Of a stretch of DNA of 34,455 nt, positions 1-8,126 are shown in pieces. Positions within the stretch are counted from its first letter, which is position 1. Every line of letters starts with the position of its first letter. The notes beneath the pieces are model-generated. The model did no database searches and was not told where the DNA came from. It saw nothing but the letters and a program-made list of their open reading frames with translations. The position numbers and the translations under genes are program-made. Origin of the DNA: an uncultured Clostridium sp. (GTDB taxonomy: Bacteria; Bacillota; Clostridia; Clostridiales; Clostridiaceae); contig NZ_CAKVJA010000027.1 of assembly GCF_934754925.1 (NCBI RefSeq), positions 1 to 34,455 of the forward strand, written 5' to 3'.

Positions 1-68
1 ATAGGTCAGAGGTGTAAGTGCGGTAACGTATGTAGCTGACTGATACTAATAGGTCGAGGGCTTGACCA
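1..68 (+). rRNA. rrl: 23S ribosomal RNA, 3' end (partial)
   Basis: The first bases match the conserved 3' end of bacterial 23S rRNA, including the GACTGATACTAATAGGTCGA stretch before the terminal helix that closes with CTTGACC. Only the last 70 bases or so are in the window, and the 5' part lies upstream. The exact mature 3' end is placed by analogy with other clostridial 23S genes and may be off by a few bases. The spacer to the 5S gene (69-187) holds no tRNA. It has short inverted repeats (for example GAGATA/TATCTC near 100-116) that may be processing stems. Confidence 0.93.
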
Positions 69-187
69 ATAAATATAGAGTAATTCATGTGCAATTTTGA
101 GATAACAATATCTCTAAAAGGAAACTCACTCAACAGAGTTGAGGAGTACAAGGTTTCAACTAAATCGAAGATTTAGAAAACCATAGC

Positions 188-305
188 ATCTGGTGATGAT
201 GGCGTAGAGGAAACACTCCTTCCCATTCCGAACAGGAAAGTTAAGCTCTACAGCGTCAATGGTACTGCACGGGGGACTGTGTGGGAGAGTAGAACGTTGC
301 CAGGT
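188..305 (+). rRNA. rrf: 5S ribosomal RNA
   Basis: A stretch of about 118 nt carries hallmark 5S segments: the TGATGATGGCGTAGAGG 5' region, the loop around CCATTCCGAACAGGAAAG, and the GGGAGAGTAGAACGTTGCCAGG 3' region with ends that pair as helix I. It follows the 23S gene after a spacer of about 120 nt, which is the normal rrn order. Ends are estimated to within a few bases. Confidence 0.95.
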
Positions 306-311
306 AAGAGT

Positions 312-343
312 AAGGTACTTAGTATTAACTAAGTACCTTTTTT
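312..343 (+). terminator. rRNA operon terminator
   Basis: A perfect 12-bp stem (AAGGTACTTAGT at 312-323 with ACTAAGTACCTT at 328-339) and a 4-nt loop are followed by a T run to 343, seven bases after the 5S gene. This is a classic intrinsic terminator closing the rrn operon. Confidence 0.93.
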
Positions 344-418
344 GCGTAATAAAATAATATAAAATGAATTAATGCAAAATATAACTATAAGGTTAAATAA
401 ATTTTATTAGGAGGATAT

Positions 419-1033
419 ATGGAAATATACACTATAGGACATTCTAATTATACAATTGAAAGACTTATTGATATGTTAAGGCATTATAATATTAATTGTG
501 TAGTAGATATTAGAGGAACGCCTTATTCAAAATATAATGTTCAATTTGATAAAGAAACTATAAGATATACTTTAAGTAAGGCAGGATTTATCTACATATA
601 TATGGCTAAAGAATTAGCAGCTAAAAGAATAAATAAAGAATCTTATAATGAAGAAGGATATTCTGATTTTGAAAAGGTAATAAAAGAAAAAGAATTTTTA
701 GAAGGAATAGAAAGATTAAAAAATGGTTGTAATAAAGGATACAATATAGTTTTATTAGGAGCTATGCAGGAACCTATAAGATGCCATAGATCTATTTTAG
801 TAGGAAAAGCATTAAGAAAACATGGATTTAATGTTAAGCATATATTAGATGACTATTCTATAGCATCACAAGAAGATATAGAACAAATGCTTTTGGATAA
901 GTATTTTAGCAATAGAGAACAAATGACTATTGATGATTTGATTGGAAATAGTTTAAGTAGGGAGGAAATGATAGAAGAAGGTTATAGAATGGCAAATAAA
1001 GAAATAGGATACCGAATAGAACATTTGAAATAA
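419..1033 (+). CDS. DUF488 family protein
   Basis: This 204-residue protein shows the DUF488 pattern: an N-terminal GHS at residues 7-9, a DIRGTPYSKYN segment at 30-40, and a CHR motif at 122-124. Family members are small cytosolic proteins of unestablished biochemical function, so only the family is named here. The ATG at 419 follows GGAGG at a normal distance. The gene is monocistronic, downstream of the rRNA terminator. Its TAA stop (1031-1033) lies inside the left end of the dispersed intergenic element, and no conventional terminator follows before that element. Family assignment is confident; function is unknown. Confidence 0.8.
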   Translation: MEIYTIGHSNYTIERLIDMLRHYNINCVVDIRGTPYSKYNVQFDKETIRYTLSKAGFIYIYMAKELAAKRINKESYNEEGYSDFEKVIKEKEFLEGIERLKNGCNKGYNIVLLGAMQEPIRCHRSILVGKALRKHGFNVKHILDDYSIASQEDIEQMLLDKYFSNREQMTIDDLIGNSLSREEMIEEGYRMANKEIGYRIEHLK

Positions 1034-1516
1034 ATTGCGCATTACATGGGGCGAAAAAATGAAATATTTATTTTCCGGGAACGGTGAAATTTTCGCCTAG
1101 AATTTATATCTTTGTTCCATTGAACTTGCTAAAGTTGTAAAAGCCGCTGACGCTTCAATACAACTTCTTTACGCAAGTTCAATTCCACAAAGATTAAATT
1201 CTACGGCTTAATTTCAATATTCCCTCCAAATTAATATTTCATTTTTTCTTTCTCCATGTATCTGCTTATAAAGTACCCTTTTATAGTTAATCTTCTGTGC
1301 TACAAATTATTTTGATAGGATAGTTACCTTTTTGTTTAAGGGTATTTTATCAAAGGTGAAATATTTTTAGTTAATTATTTTTTATATAAATAATAGCAGA
1401 AGTTGTTAACCCTTAAAATGTTATACATATAAATTATTAGCGAAATTATATGAATTACTGGGGTTAATATCATTAATTTTCGTTATCACGGTACTTAAGC
1501 TTTAACGAACAATTTA
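1031..1516 (+). repeat. Dispersed structured intergenic element, copy A
   Basis: This roughly 486-bp sequence fills the space between the stop codons of the DUF488 gene (+) and the methyltransferase gene (-). It shares long stretches with 20264-20842 and 25371-25728, in the same order and orientation. Hairpin I spans about 1051-1254. Its arms include 1110-1129 pairing with 1173-1192 and, near the apex, AAGTTGTA (1132-1139) pairing with TACAACTT (1159-1166); outer arms are GAAAAAATGAAATATT and AATATTTCATTTTTTC. Hairpin II pairs GTTAATCTTCTGTGCTA (about 1286-1302) with TAGCAGAAGTTGTTAAC (about 1393-1409). The right end ACTTAAGCTTTAACGAAC with AATTTA is shared with the other copies. No coding capacity is evident. 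Copy A keeps the right arm of hairpin III (about 1463-1482) but not a recognisable left arm. Confidence 0.85.
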
Positions 1517-2122
1517 GTTAGGTAGTGTATAGATAGAAAATTTTTGGCGTTTATCTATTAGGTAAAGATTATGTATTGGAATTTCCTGTTTTAGAGTTAG
1601 TGCCGTATAATTTTCTAAGTAATCTATGTATTCTTCAGAGGGATAATAAAATATTAAATCTATCTCTCTAGGAAATTCTTCTACAGAAATTAAAATGTTA
1701 TTTAAAACTTTAATAAATAGTTGTAGTGAAAATGGGTTAAAAAAATAAAACTTATTATCTGATGGTAGTACTTTATAATCTTCAGCAAATATATTTAAAA
1801 ATTTAATTTTTTCTTTAGACTTTGAGAATGATTTGAAATAACTTTTTTTATTATTTTCACATATATCATAGTAGTTATTGTTCATTTCTATTCCAGTAAC
1901 ATATGAATTGTAATAATAGTTTATGTAAAAGGCTAATCGTCCTTTGCCACATCCGAAATCAACTATATGATCTGAACTATTTATATTATATTGTTTAAAT
2001 AGTGATTCTAAGGCTAAATAAGAGGTAGCTTCATATCTATTATAATGATGGGATTCGTAAAATCCTTGTTGTTCACCTGTAGTTTTTATATTAAATAATC
2101 TTTCGTAATGTATTTCATCCAT
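1514..2122 (-). CDS. Class I SAM-dependent methyltransferase
   Basis: This 202-residue protein has a Rossmann methyltransferase motif I (IVDFGCGKGRLAFY, about residues 53-66) followed by an acidic motif II region (VTGIEMNNNYY). The FFNPFS segment may stand in for the usual post-IV motif. The methyl acceptor cannot be read from the sequence. The start ATG at 2122 is preceded on the minus strand by AAAAGGAGA. The gene is alone, divergent from the PRPP-synthetase-like gene and convergent with the DUF488 gene. Its TAA stop (1514-1516) sits in the conserved right end of intergenic element copy A. Fold and SAM binding are fairly sure; substrate is unknown. Confidence 0.75.
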   Translation of the reverse strand: MDEIHYERLFNIKTTGEQQGFYESHHYNRYEATSYLALESLFKQYNINSSDHIVDFGCGKGRLAFYINYYYNSYVTGIEMNNNYYDICENNKKSYFKSFSKSKEKIKFLNIFAEDYKVLPSDNKFYFFNPFSLQLFIKVLNNILISVEEFPREIDLIFYYPSEEYIDYLENYTALTLKQEIPIHNLYLIDKRQKFSIYTLPN

Positions 2123-2330
2123 AAGTAATCTCCTTTTAGTGTTTATGAGTTTAAATGAGCATTTATATATTATATCAAATATATTTCAAATAGTATTAAT
2201 TCTTAAATTTAATTTTAAAATAGTAGAGTTTTGAAAAATATGTAGTTAAATTAGTAGTATTCTACAAAAATACTTTAAAATTTATGAATAAGTAGAATAT
2301 TTTTATATAACTATTTATTAATATTCGGGT

Positions 2331-2344
2331 TTAGTATATACTAA
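2331..2344. promoter_or_regulatory. 14-bp palindrome, possible operator
   Basis: TTAGTATATACTAA is its own reverse complement and lies in the 318-bp gap between the divergent methyltransferase and PRPP-synthetase-like genes. The background is very AT-rich, so chance is a real alternative. No regulator is implied. Confidence 0.25.
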
Positions 2345-2375
2345 TAATGATTAGAATTTATAAATATATGATATA

Positions 2376-2403
2376 TTGCATATTATATAGTATATATTAT
2401 TAA
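2376..2403 (+). promoter_or_regulatory. Possible sigma-A promoter of the PRPP-synthetase-like gene
   Basis: TTGCAT (2376-2381), a 16-bp spacer and TATTAA (2398-2403) lie about 40 bp before the start codon. The match is only moderate, and AT-rich sequence gives many such hits. The rest of 2123-2440 contains no gene that I can see. Confidence 0.3.
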
Positions 2404-2443
2404 ATTTGAATCTTTGAAATTTTAATGTAAAGGGGAAAGTTTG

Positions 2444-3535
2444 ATGACAGAATTAAGACATGAATTGGGAATAATAGCTTTAGAAAGCTGTAAGGAACTT
2501 GGAAATGCTATTGATAAGCTTATCCAAGAAAAGAGAAATACTAATGAGTCATTTTTAATACCAATAGATGAAATAAGATTTTCTAACGGAGAAGGAAAAG
2601 TAAAGATATCAGAGAGTGTAAGAGGTAAGGATATATACATTTTATGCGATATTGGTAATTATAGTTGTACATATAAAATGTTTGGATTTATTAACCATAA
2701 AGGGCCTGATGAACATTTCCAAGATATAAAGAGAACTGTTTCTGCAATTAGAGGTAAGGCTACAAAAATTACAGTAATAATGCCTCTTTTATATGAATCA
2801 AGACAACATAGACGTAAGGGTAGAGAATCTTTAGACTGTGCATTAGCACTTCAAGAACTAGAAAGATTAGGAGTACATGAAGTACTTACATTTGATGTGC
2901 ATGATCCTAATGTTCAAAATGCAATTCCTCTACTATCTTTTGAGAATTTTTATCCAACATATGATATAGTAAAATCTCTTATAAAGAATGAAAATACATT
3001 AGAGTTAAACAAAGACAAGCTTATAGTTATAAGTCCAGATACTGGAGCTATGGATAGAGCAATTTATTATTCAAGTGTTTTAGGAGTTGATGTAGGTTTA
3101 TTCTATAAAAGAAGAGATCATTCAACAATAGTAAATGGAAAAAATCCTATAGTACAACATGAGTACATGGGAAGAGATGTGGAAGGAAAAGATGTATTAA
3201 TAGTTGACGATATGATAGCATCAGGTGAATCAGTGCTTGATATAGCTATGGAATTAAAAGAAAGAAAAGCAAGAAATGTTTATGTAGCAACAACATTTGC
3301 TTTCTTTACAGAGGGACTAGAAAAATTCAACAGATTCCATGAAGATGGGATAATATCTAGAGTATATTCTACTAATTTGACATATATATCAGATGAATTA
3401 CGTAATTCTAAATGGTATAGAGCTGTAGATATGTCAGAGTTAGTATCAAAGATAATAAATAAATTAAATTATGATAAATCTATTGCTTCTTATATGGATG
3501 CAACAAGAGTAATACGTGACTTATTAGAAGAATAA
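2444..3535 (+). CDS. PRPP synthetase-like phosphoribosyltransferase
   Basis: This 363-residue protein has the ribose-phosphate pyrophosphokinase layout: a degenerate N-terminal half (FSNGEGKVKISESVRGKDIY), a second half with YKRR (about 221-224, matching the catalytic flexible-loop KRR of Prs), and a type I phosphoribosyltransferase PRPP loop, DVLIVDDMIASGES (250-263). The Prs DLH signature appears as DVHDPNVQN (151-159), and the usual RQDRK segment reads RQHRRK. It is about 45 residues longer than ordinary Prs (near 317). It therefore belongs to the Prs family but may be a paralogue with changed activity. The ATG at 2444, 8 nt from AGGGG, is preferred to an in-frame TTG at 2441. It is monocistronic and ends at a strong terminator. 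Confidence 0.8.
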   Translation: MTELRHELGIIALESCKELGNAIDKLIQEKRNTNESFLIPIDEIRFSNGEGKVKISESVRGKDIYILCDIGNYSCTYKMFGFINHKGPDEHFQDIKRTVSAIRGKATKITVIMPLLYESRQHRRKGRESLDCALALQELERLGVHEVLTFDVHDPNVQNAIPLLSFENFYPTYDIVKSLIKNENTLELNKDKLIVISPDTGAMDRAIYYSSVLGVDVGLFYKRRDHSTIVNGKNPIVQHEYMGRDVEGKDVLIVDDMIASGESVLDIAMELKERKARNVYVATTFAFFTEGLEKFNRFHEDGIISRVYSTNLTYISDELRNSKWYRAVDMSELVSKIINKLNYDKSIASYMDATRVIRDLLEE

Positions 3536-3547
3536 TAATATAATATA

Positions 3548-3598
3548 TTATAGCATATGTAAATTCATGGAAGTTTACTATGCTATAATATTTTTTTT
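3548..3598 (+). terminator. Intrinsic terminator after the PRPP-synthetase-like gene
   Basis: TTATAGCATATGTAAA (3548-3563) pairs, with one bulged base, with GTTTACTATGCTATAA (3573-3588), and eight T residues follow. It starts 12 bp after the stop codon. Confidence 0.88.
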
Positions 3599-3609
3599 AA
3601 GGAGAGGTT

Positions 3610-3795
3610 ATGAGAGAAAGAGTAGATAAAAAAACAAAACAAGAGACTAAAGTATTATGTACAAATAAAAAAGAAGTTAAGGGTAATGTAAATATAGAGA
3701 ATAAATGGGTTATAATAAATAAATATAGTAGTCTAAATATTTCTTCAGAATATAATATATCAGGGGTAGCGGGATATGGATTAAACCTTATATAG
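3610..3795 (+). CDS. Small hypothetical protein (61 aa)
   Basis: A 61-codon frame starts with ATG preceded by AAGGAGAGG at a good distance, ends 31 bp before the next gene, and would be co-transcribed with it. The product has a highly charged lysine-rich N-terminal half and a more neutral C-terminal half ending GVAGYGLNLI. It has no signal peptide, membrane segment or family that I recognise. In AT-rich DNA a frame this short can be chance, and the ribosome binding site is the main support. A minus-strand frame over the same bases lacks comparable support. Confidence 0.42.
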   Translation: MRERVDKKTKQETKVLCTNKKEVKGNVNIENKWVIINKYSSLNISSEYNISGVAGYGLNLI

Positions 3796-3826
3796 AATTT
3801 ATATTTATGAAGAAGGGAAAGGGATA

Positions 3827-4753
3827 ATGATAGAAGCATTTCATTCAAATTGGACTAGGCCATTTTTTTATTCAAATCAACATAAGGAATATTATATAGA
3901 GGATTTTGAAATATTAACAACTATCCTTTCAGCATTAAAGTGGAGAGAAAAAAATGGAAGTATAAAAATGATTACTGATAAAGTTGGAGCTGATTATTAT
4001 AAGAGTATAGGATTAGATGAAATTTGGGATTTGGGAATTGATATAGAATTAGATGATATTAACGATAAAATCGATAGTAATATATTTTGGGCTGCAGGAA
4101 AGCTTTATGCATTGAAAATACAGAAGTCTCCATGTGTAATGATTGATACTGATTTTATTGTGTGGGAAAATATAGAAAGTATTTTAAAAGATACAGAAGT
4201 AAGTGTAATTCATAAGGAAAAAATATCAAAGGAAGTATATCCAGATAGAGATTACTTTAAATTTAAAAATGGATATTCTTTAGATGAAGAATTAGATTGG
4301 TCGGTATTACCTAGTAATACAGCTTTTATTTATATTTCAAATGATGATTTTAAGAATTATTACACAAAATCAGCTATAGATTTTATGAATAATTTAGAGT
4401 GTGATCATAATAAGATCACCAATATGGTATTTGCAGAGCAAAGGCTTATATCAATGTGTGCTAAGAGAAAAAATATTGAAATTAATGAGATAATGAGTTT
4501 AGATACCTTATTTTCTATGAAGCAAAACTTATTTACGCATACATGGGGATATAAGAGAGAAATGAGAATGGATTTTAATAAAAGAAGAGAGTTTTGTATA
4601 AGATGTATAACTAGAATTATTAAAGACTATCCTGAATATGAGAAGATTATAGCAAATATTGAATCTTTAAAAGAATATTACGATGAATTTAAAAAAAGTT
4701 ATTATATTAAATTTGATGAAAGTGAAAAAAATATTATATATTCTAAAGTGTAG
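3827..4753 (+). CDS. DUF6734-like, putative glycosyltransferase-fold protein
   Basis: This 308-residue soluble protein resembles the DUF6734 group: an N-terminal segment with SNWTRPFF, a KWREKNGSIKMITDKVGADY region, and SPCVMIDTDFIVWENI, whose DTD (107-109) resembles the DxD metal/nucleotide-sugar motif of GT-A glycosyltransferases. FAEQRLI and HTWGYKR near the C terminus also fit that type of fold. No membrane segments are evident. The start ATG follows AAGGGAAAGGG. It probably forms a short transcript with the preceding small ORF. It lies 113 bp before ackA with no obvious terminator between. Activity is inferred from the motif only, and the family call is from memory. Confidence 0.55.
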   Translation: MIEAFHSNWTRPFFYSNQHKEYYIEDFEILTTILSALKWREKNGSIKMITDKVGADYYKSIGLDEIWDLGIDIELDDINDKIDSNIFWAAGKLYALKIQKSPCVMIDTDFIVWENIESILKDTEVSVIHKEKISKEVYPDRDYFKFKNGYSLDEELDWSVLPSNTAFIYISNDDFKNYYTKSAIDFMNNLECDHNKITNMVFAEQRLISMCAKRKNIEINEIMSLDTLFSMKQNLFTHTWGYKREMRMDFNKRREFCIRCITRIIKDYPEYEKIIANIESLKEYYDEFKKSYYIKFDESEKNIIYSKV

Positions 4754-4866
4754 AGTAGTTCACAGAGTTTTCAGACAAAATAGAATAATGAATCTTTTTA
4801 ATTATTTAGAGAATTTAGTGTTATTATATATAATAATGATAATAATTTTTAAAGGAGTGTGGGAAA

Positions 4867-6060
4867 ATGAAAACTTTAGTAATAAATTGTGGTAGTTCAT
4901 CTTTAAAGTACCAATTAATAGATATGAGTACAGAAGAATGTATGGTTCAAGGATTAGTTGAAAGAATAGGAATTGAGGGTTCTGTATTAACTCAAAAGGT
5001 TGAGGGAAGAGAAAAGTATATAATAAATACAGAAATTAAGAATCATAAAGAAGCAATAAAATTAGTATTAGAGGCATTAATTGATGCTGATAATGGAGTT
5101 ATTAAATCTATGAATGAAATTTCAGCAGTAGGGCATAGAGTTGTTCATGGTGGTGAAAAATATTCAGATTCAGTTTTAATTAATGATGAAGTTTTACAAT
5201 CAATTAAAGATTGCATAGTGCTTGCGCCATTGCATAATCCACCAAATATTATAGGAATTGAGGCATGCAAAGAATTAATGCCAAATACTCCAATGGTAGC
5301 AGTATTTGATACAGCATTCCACCAAACAATGCCTAAGCACTCATATATTTGCCCATTACCATATGAACTATATAAAAAGTATGGAATAAGAAAATATGGA
5401 TTTCATGGAACATCTCATAAATATGTTTCAAACAAAGTAGCAAAGGTTATTGGAAAAGATATAAAGGATTTAAAAATAGTTACATGTCATTTAGGAAATG
5501 GTTGTTCATTAGCAGCTGTTAAAAACGGTAAATCTGTAGATACTTCTATGGGATTCACACCACTTGCAGGTGTTATGATGGGAACAAGATCAGGAAGTAT
5601 AGATCCATCTGTTATTAGCTTTTTAATAGAACAACATGGATATACAATAGAAGAAGTAGACGAGTTATTAAATAAGAAATCAGGAGTTTTAGGAATTTCA
5701 GGGGTATCATCTGATTTTAGAGATGTTTTAGCGGCTGCTGAATCAGGAAATGAAAGAGCAAAGCTAGCTTTAGAAATATTCTATTATAAGGTTAGAACTC
5801 AAATTGCTGCTTATGCAGGAGCAATGGGTGGTGTAGATGTAATAGTATTTACTGCTGGTATAGGAGAAAATTCTTCTATTACAAGAAAAGAGATATTAAA
5901 GGGACTAGAGTTCTTTGGATTTGAGCTTAATGAAGAAAATAATAATATAAGAGGAAAGATTCAAGAAATATCAACTGAAGATTCTAGAGTAAAGGTATAT
6001 GTAGTACCTACTAATGAAGAATTAATGATTGCTAGAGATACAGCAAAATTAGTTAAATAA
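4867..6060 (+). CDS. ackA: Acetate kinase
   Basis: This 397-residue protein is a full-length cytosolic acetate kinase, which converts acetyl phosphate and ADP to acetate and ATP in the last step of acetate fermentation. It shows the family signatures in order: VINCGSSSLKYQL at the N terminus, HRVVHGGEKY, DTAFHQTMP, KYGFHGTSHKYVS, HLGNGCSLAAV, MMGTRSGSIDP and FTAGIGENS. The start ATG follows AAAGGAG. Clostridial ackA often lies directly behind pta (phosphotransacetylase), but here the upstream neighbour is a DUF6734-like gene and pta is not in the window. A strong terminator follows, so ackA ends its transcript. Confidence 0.98.
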   Translation: MKTLVINCGSSSLKYQLIDMSTEECMVQGLVERIGIEGSVLTQKVEGREKYIINTEIKNHKEAIKLVLEALIDADNGVIKSMNEISAVGHRVVHGGEKYSDSVLINDEVLQSIKDCIVLAPLHNPPNIIGIEACKELMPNTPMVAVFDTAFHQTMPKHSYICPLPYELYKKYGIRKYGFHGTSHKYVSNKVAKVIGKDIKDLKIVTCHLGNGCSLAAVKNGKSVDTSMGFTPLAGVMMGTRSGSIDPSVISFLIEQHGYTIEEVDELLNKKSGVLGISGVSSDFRDVLAAAESGNERAKLALEIFYYKVRTQIAAYAGAMGGVDVIVFTAGIGENSSITRKEILKGLEFFGFELNEENNNIRGKIQEISTEDSRVKVYVVPTNEELMIARDTAKLVK

Positions 6061-6065
6061 TTATA

Positions 6066-6113
6066 AAATAGTGTTATAAAGATTATTAAGTAATCTTTAT
6101 AACACTATTTTTA
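6066..6113 (+). terminator. ackA terminator
   Basis: A 20-bp perfect stem (AAATAGTGTTATAAAGATTA at 6066-6085 with its complement at 6091-6110), a 5-nt loop and a short T-rich tail start 6 bp after the ackA stop. Confidence 0.92.
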
Positions 6114-6174
6114 TACAATAGAAGTACTAATAAATGAATCTAAGATTTATATGGTAGTTCACTAATAGCTAATA

Positions 6175-6183
6175 TGTTATAAT
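6175..6183 (+). promoter_or_regulatory. Extended -10 promoter of the 6217 gene
   Basis: TGTTATAAT gives an extended -10 (TG-N-TATAAT) with a perfect TATAAT at 6178-6183. Any -35 is weak. The start codon is 34 bp downstream, and the strong ackA terminator upstream means a new promoter is needed here. Confidence 0.5.
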
Positions 6184-6216
6184 AATAATTATTATTAATT
6201 AGATAAGGAGATTATT

Positions 6217-6789
6217 ATGGGAAATAAGATAACTTTAACATATGAAAATGGAACATTTAATGTCGCTATAAATGAAAGTGTTGTATATACAGATAAAGAG
6301 ATGGAGGGAGCTATTCTTAAATTTAATTCAGTAGTTAAAAATAATGCTATAGAGCAAAAGACTTCATGGGAAGCTATAGAATCTGAAGTTAAAAGTTATA
6401 ATAATGAAGAAGTAGAAATAAACTCACAATTTAAAACTGTTAATTTTGGAAAAATGAAATACTTCTATAATACAGATAAGGTATTTTATATTCAAAACAA
6501 TAGTATGATATCATTAGGAGGAGGATATTCATTATTTAATTTTGTTTTAAACAAAATTAGTGAAGGTAAGCTAGAAAATGAAGAAAGCTTTTTAGAATTA
6601 TGTAAAATATCAATGATGAATAAAGCAATTTTTAGTGCACATGAAGATACTGTTATGATATCAAGCCCAAAGTTTAGTTATGGAACTGTAGAATTTAATT
6701 TTGCTACTAATAAGATAAATAAGGGAACTAGTTTTGAGAAGGGAAGTTTTGAAGAATTTAAAAATTATGTTTTAGAAATACTTAAATAA
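6217..6789 (+). CDS. Hypothetical protein (190 aa)
   Basis: I do not recognise this family. The protein is soluble, with no signal peptide or membrane segment, and is rich in Lys, Glu, Asn and aromatic residues. Short alternating stretches (KITLTYENGTFNVAIN; VKTVNFGKMKYFY-like) suggest beta-strands, with a possible helical C-terminal tail. A glycine-rich SLGGGYSLFNF segment is central. The ATG at 6217 has AAGGAG at ideal spacing and its own extended -10 promoter. It lies between ackA and the GltD-like gene, separated from ackA by a terminator. Translation looks real; function is unknown. Confidence 0.7.
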   Translation: MGNKITLTYENGTFNVAINESVVYTDKEMEGAILKFNSVVKNNAIEQKTSWEAIESEVKSYNNEEVEINSQFKTVNFGKMKYFYNTDKVFYIQNNSMISLGGGYSLFNFVLNKISEGKLENEESFLELCKISMMNKAIFSAHEDTVMISSPKFSYGTVEFNFATNKINKGTSFEKGSFEEFKNYVLEILK

Positions 6790-6867
6790 GTTGTATAAAT
6801 TACCAAAACAGATGATGAAGCAATATTGATATACTATATTAAGTAATCATTAGAATAGGAGAGACTG

Positions 6868-8100
6868 ATGAAAGAGTTATTATTAGAAGCAGATAGATGC
6901 TTATTATGTAAAAATGCTAGATGTAAGTCAAATTGTCCAATAAGTACAGAAATTCCAGAAGTAGTTAAGCTATTTAAGGAAGAAAAAATAATGGAGGCAG
7001 GAGAAGTATTATTCAATAACAATCCATTATCAGCTGCTTGTGCTATAGTTTGCCCTCATGAAGATCAATGTAAGGGAAATTGTATTAGAGGGATAAAAAG
7101 TGAACCAGTAAGCTTTTGTGAAATTGAAGAGTACATATCTAAAGAGTATTTATATAAAGTGAAATTTGATAAAGTAGAATCTAGAAGTGATAGAATTGCT
7201 ATAATTGGAGCAGGACCTGCAGGAATTACTTTATCAATTATATTAGCAAAGAAAGGATTTAAGGTTACTCTTTTTGATGCACATGAGAAAATTGGAGGAG
7301 TTCTTAGATATGGAATTCCAGAGTATAGATTAAAAAATTCTATGATAGATAGATATGAAGAAATCCTTATTGAATTAGGGGTAAAAATAAGACCAAATAC
7401 TTTGATTGGACCAGTTATTACATTAGATAAGTTGTTTTTTGATGGATATAAGGCTGTATTTATAGGTACTGGAGTATGGAATCCTAAGACTTTAAATATA
7501 AAAGGAGAGTCATTAGGAAATGTACACTATGCAATAGATTATTTAAAATCACCACAAGTTTATAATTTAGGAAAAAAGGTTGCTGTAATTGGAGCAGGAA
7601 ATGTGGCAATGGATGCAGCAAGAGTTGCAAAAAGAAGTGGAGCAGAAGAGGTATATATTCTTTATAGAAAAGGTTTTGAAAATATGCCGTGTACTAGAGC
7701 AGAGTTAGAAGAAGCTAAAGAAGATGGCATTAAGTTTGAGTTATTTAAAGCACCTATAGAGTTAACAGAAGATGGTGTTAAATATATTGAAACTAAAAAT
7801 GAAGTAGATGAATCAGGAAGAGTAAATACAGTTACTATAGAAGGGACAGAAGGAATGTTTAACTGTGATTCTACAATAATTGCAGTAAGTCAATCACCAA
7901 GAAAAAATATAGTTGCTAATACAGTTGGTTTAGAAACTAATAAATGGGGATTATTGCTTACAGATGAAAAAGGACATACAACAAGAGAAGGTGTATTTGC
8001 ATCAGGAGATGTTGTTACTGGAGCAAATACAGTTGTTCATGCAGTTGCATATGCAAAAGTAGTTGCAGATTCTATAGAAGAATATTGTAACAATAATTAA
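6868..8100 (+). CDS. GltD-like NAD(P)-dependent flavoprotein oxidoreductase
   Basis: This 410-residue protein matches the glutamate synthase small-subunit/NfnB-like group. The N terminus has two Cys clusters for [4Fe-4S] centres (C11, C14, C19, C23 and C58, C62, C68, C72). The FAD-binding GAGPAG is at 114-119 with GGVLRYGIPEYRLK downstream. A second dinucleotide fold has GAGNVA at 242-247, and the C-terminal FAD motif is ASGDVVTGANTVVHAV. Such proteins pass electrons between NAD(P)H and Fe-S partners, but no GltB, NfnA or other obvious partner is adjacent, so its true acceptor is open. The start ATG follows AGGAGA. The TRM11-like gene begins 26 bp after its stop, so the two are probably co-transcribed. 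Confidence 0.85.
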   Translation: MKELLLEADRCLLCKNARCKSNCPISTEIPEVVKLFKEEKIMEAGEVLFNNNPLSAACAIVCPHEDQCKGNCIRGIKSEPVSFCEIEEYISKEYLYKVKFDKVESRSDRIAIIGAGPAGITLSIILAKKGFKVTLFDAHEKIGGVLRYGIPEYRLKNSMIDRYEEILIELGVKIRPNTLIGPVITLDKLFFDGYKAVFIGTGVWNPKTLNIKGESLGNVHYAIDYLKSPQVYNLGKKVAVIGAGNVAMDAARVAKRSGAEEVYILYRKGFENMPCTRAELEEAKEDGIKFELFKAPIELTEDGVKYIETKNEVDESGRVNTVTIEGTEGMFNCDSTIIAVSQSPRKNIVANTVGLETNKWGLLLTDEKGHTTREGVFASGDVVTGANTVVHAVAYAKVVADSIEEYCNNN

Positions 8101-8126
8101 TAAGTAATTTGTAAGAGGGTGTTAAA

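Noticed and set aside
69..187. tRNA gene in the 23S-5S spacer
   Set aside because: No cloverleaf, no T-loop GTTCRA box and no acceptor pairing are visible. The short inverted repeats fit rRNA processing stems.
4683..4895. 70-codon plus-strand ORF overlapping the ackA start
   Set aside because: It overlaps the end of the DUF6734-like gene and the start of ackA in another frame, without a ribosome binding site.
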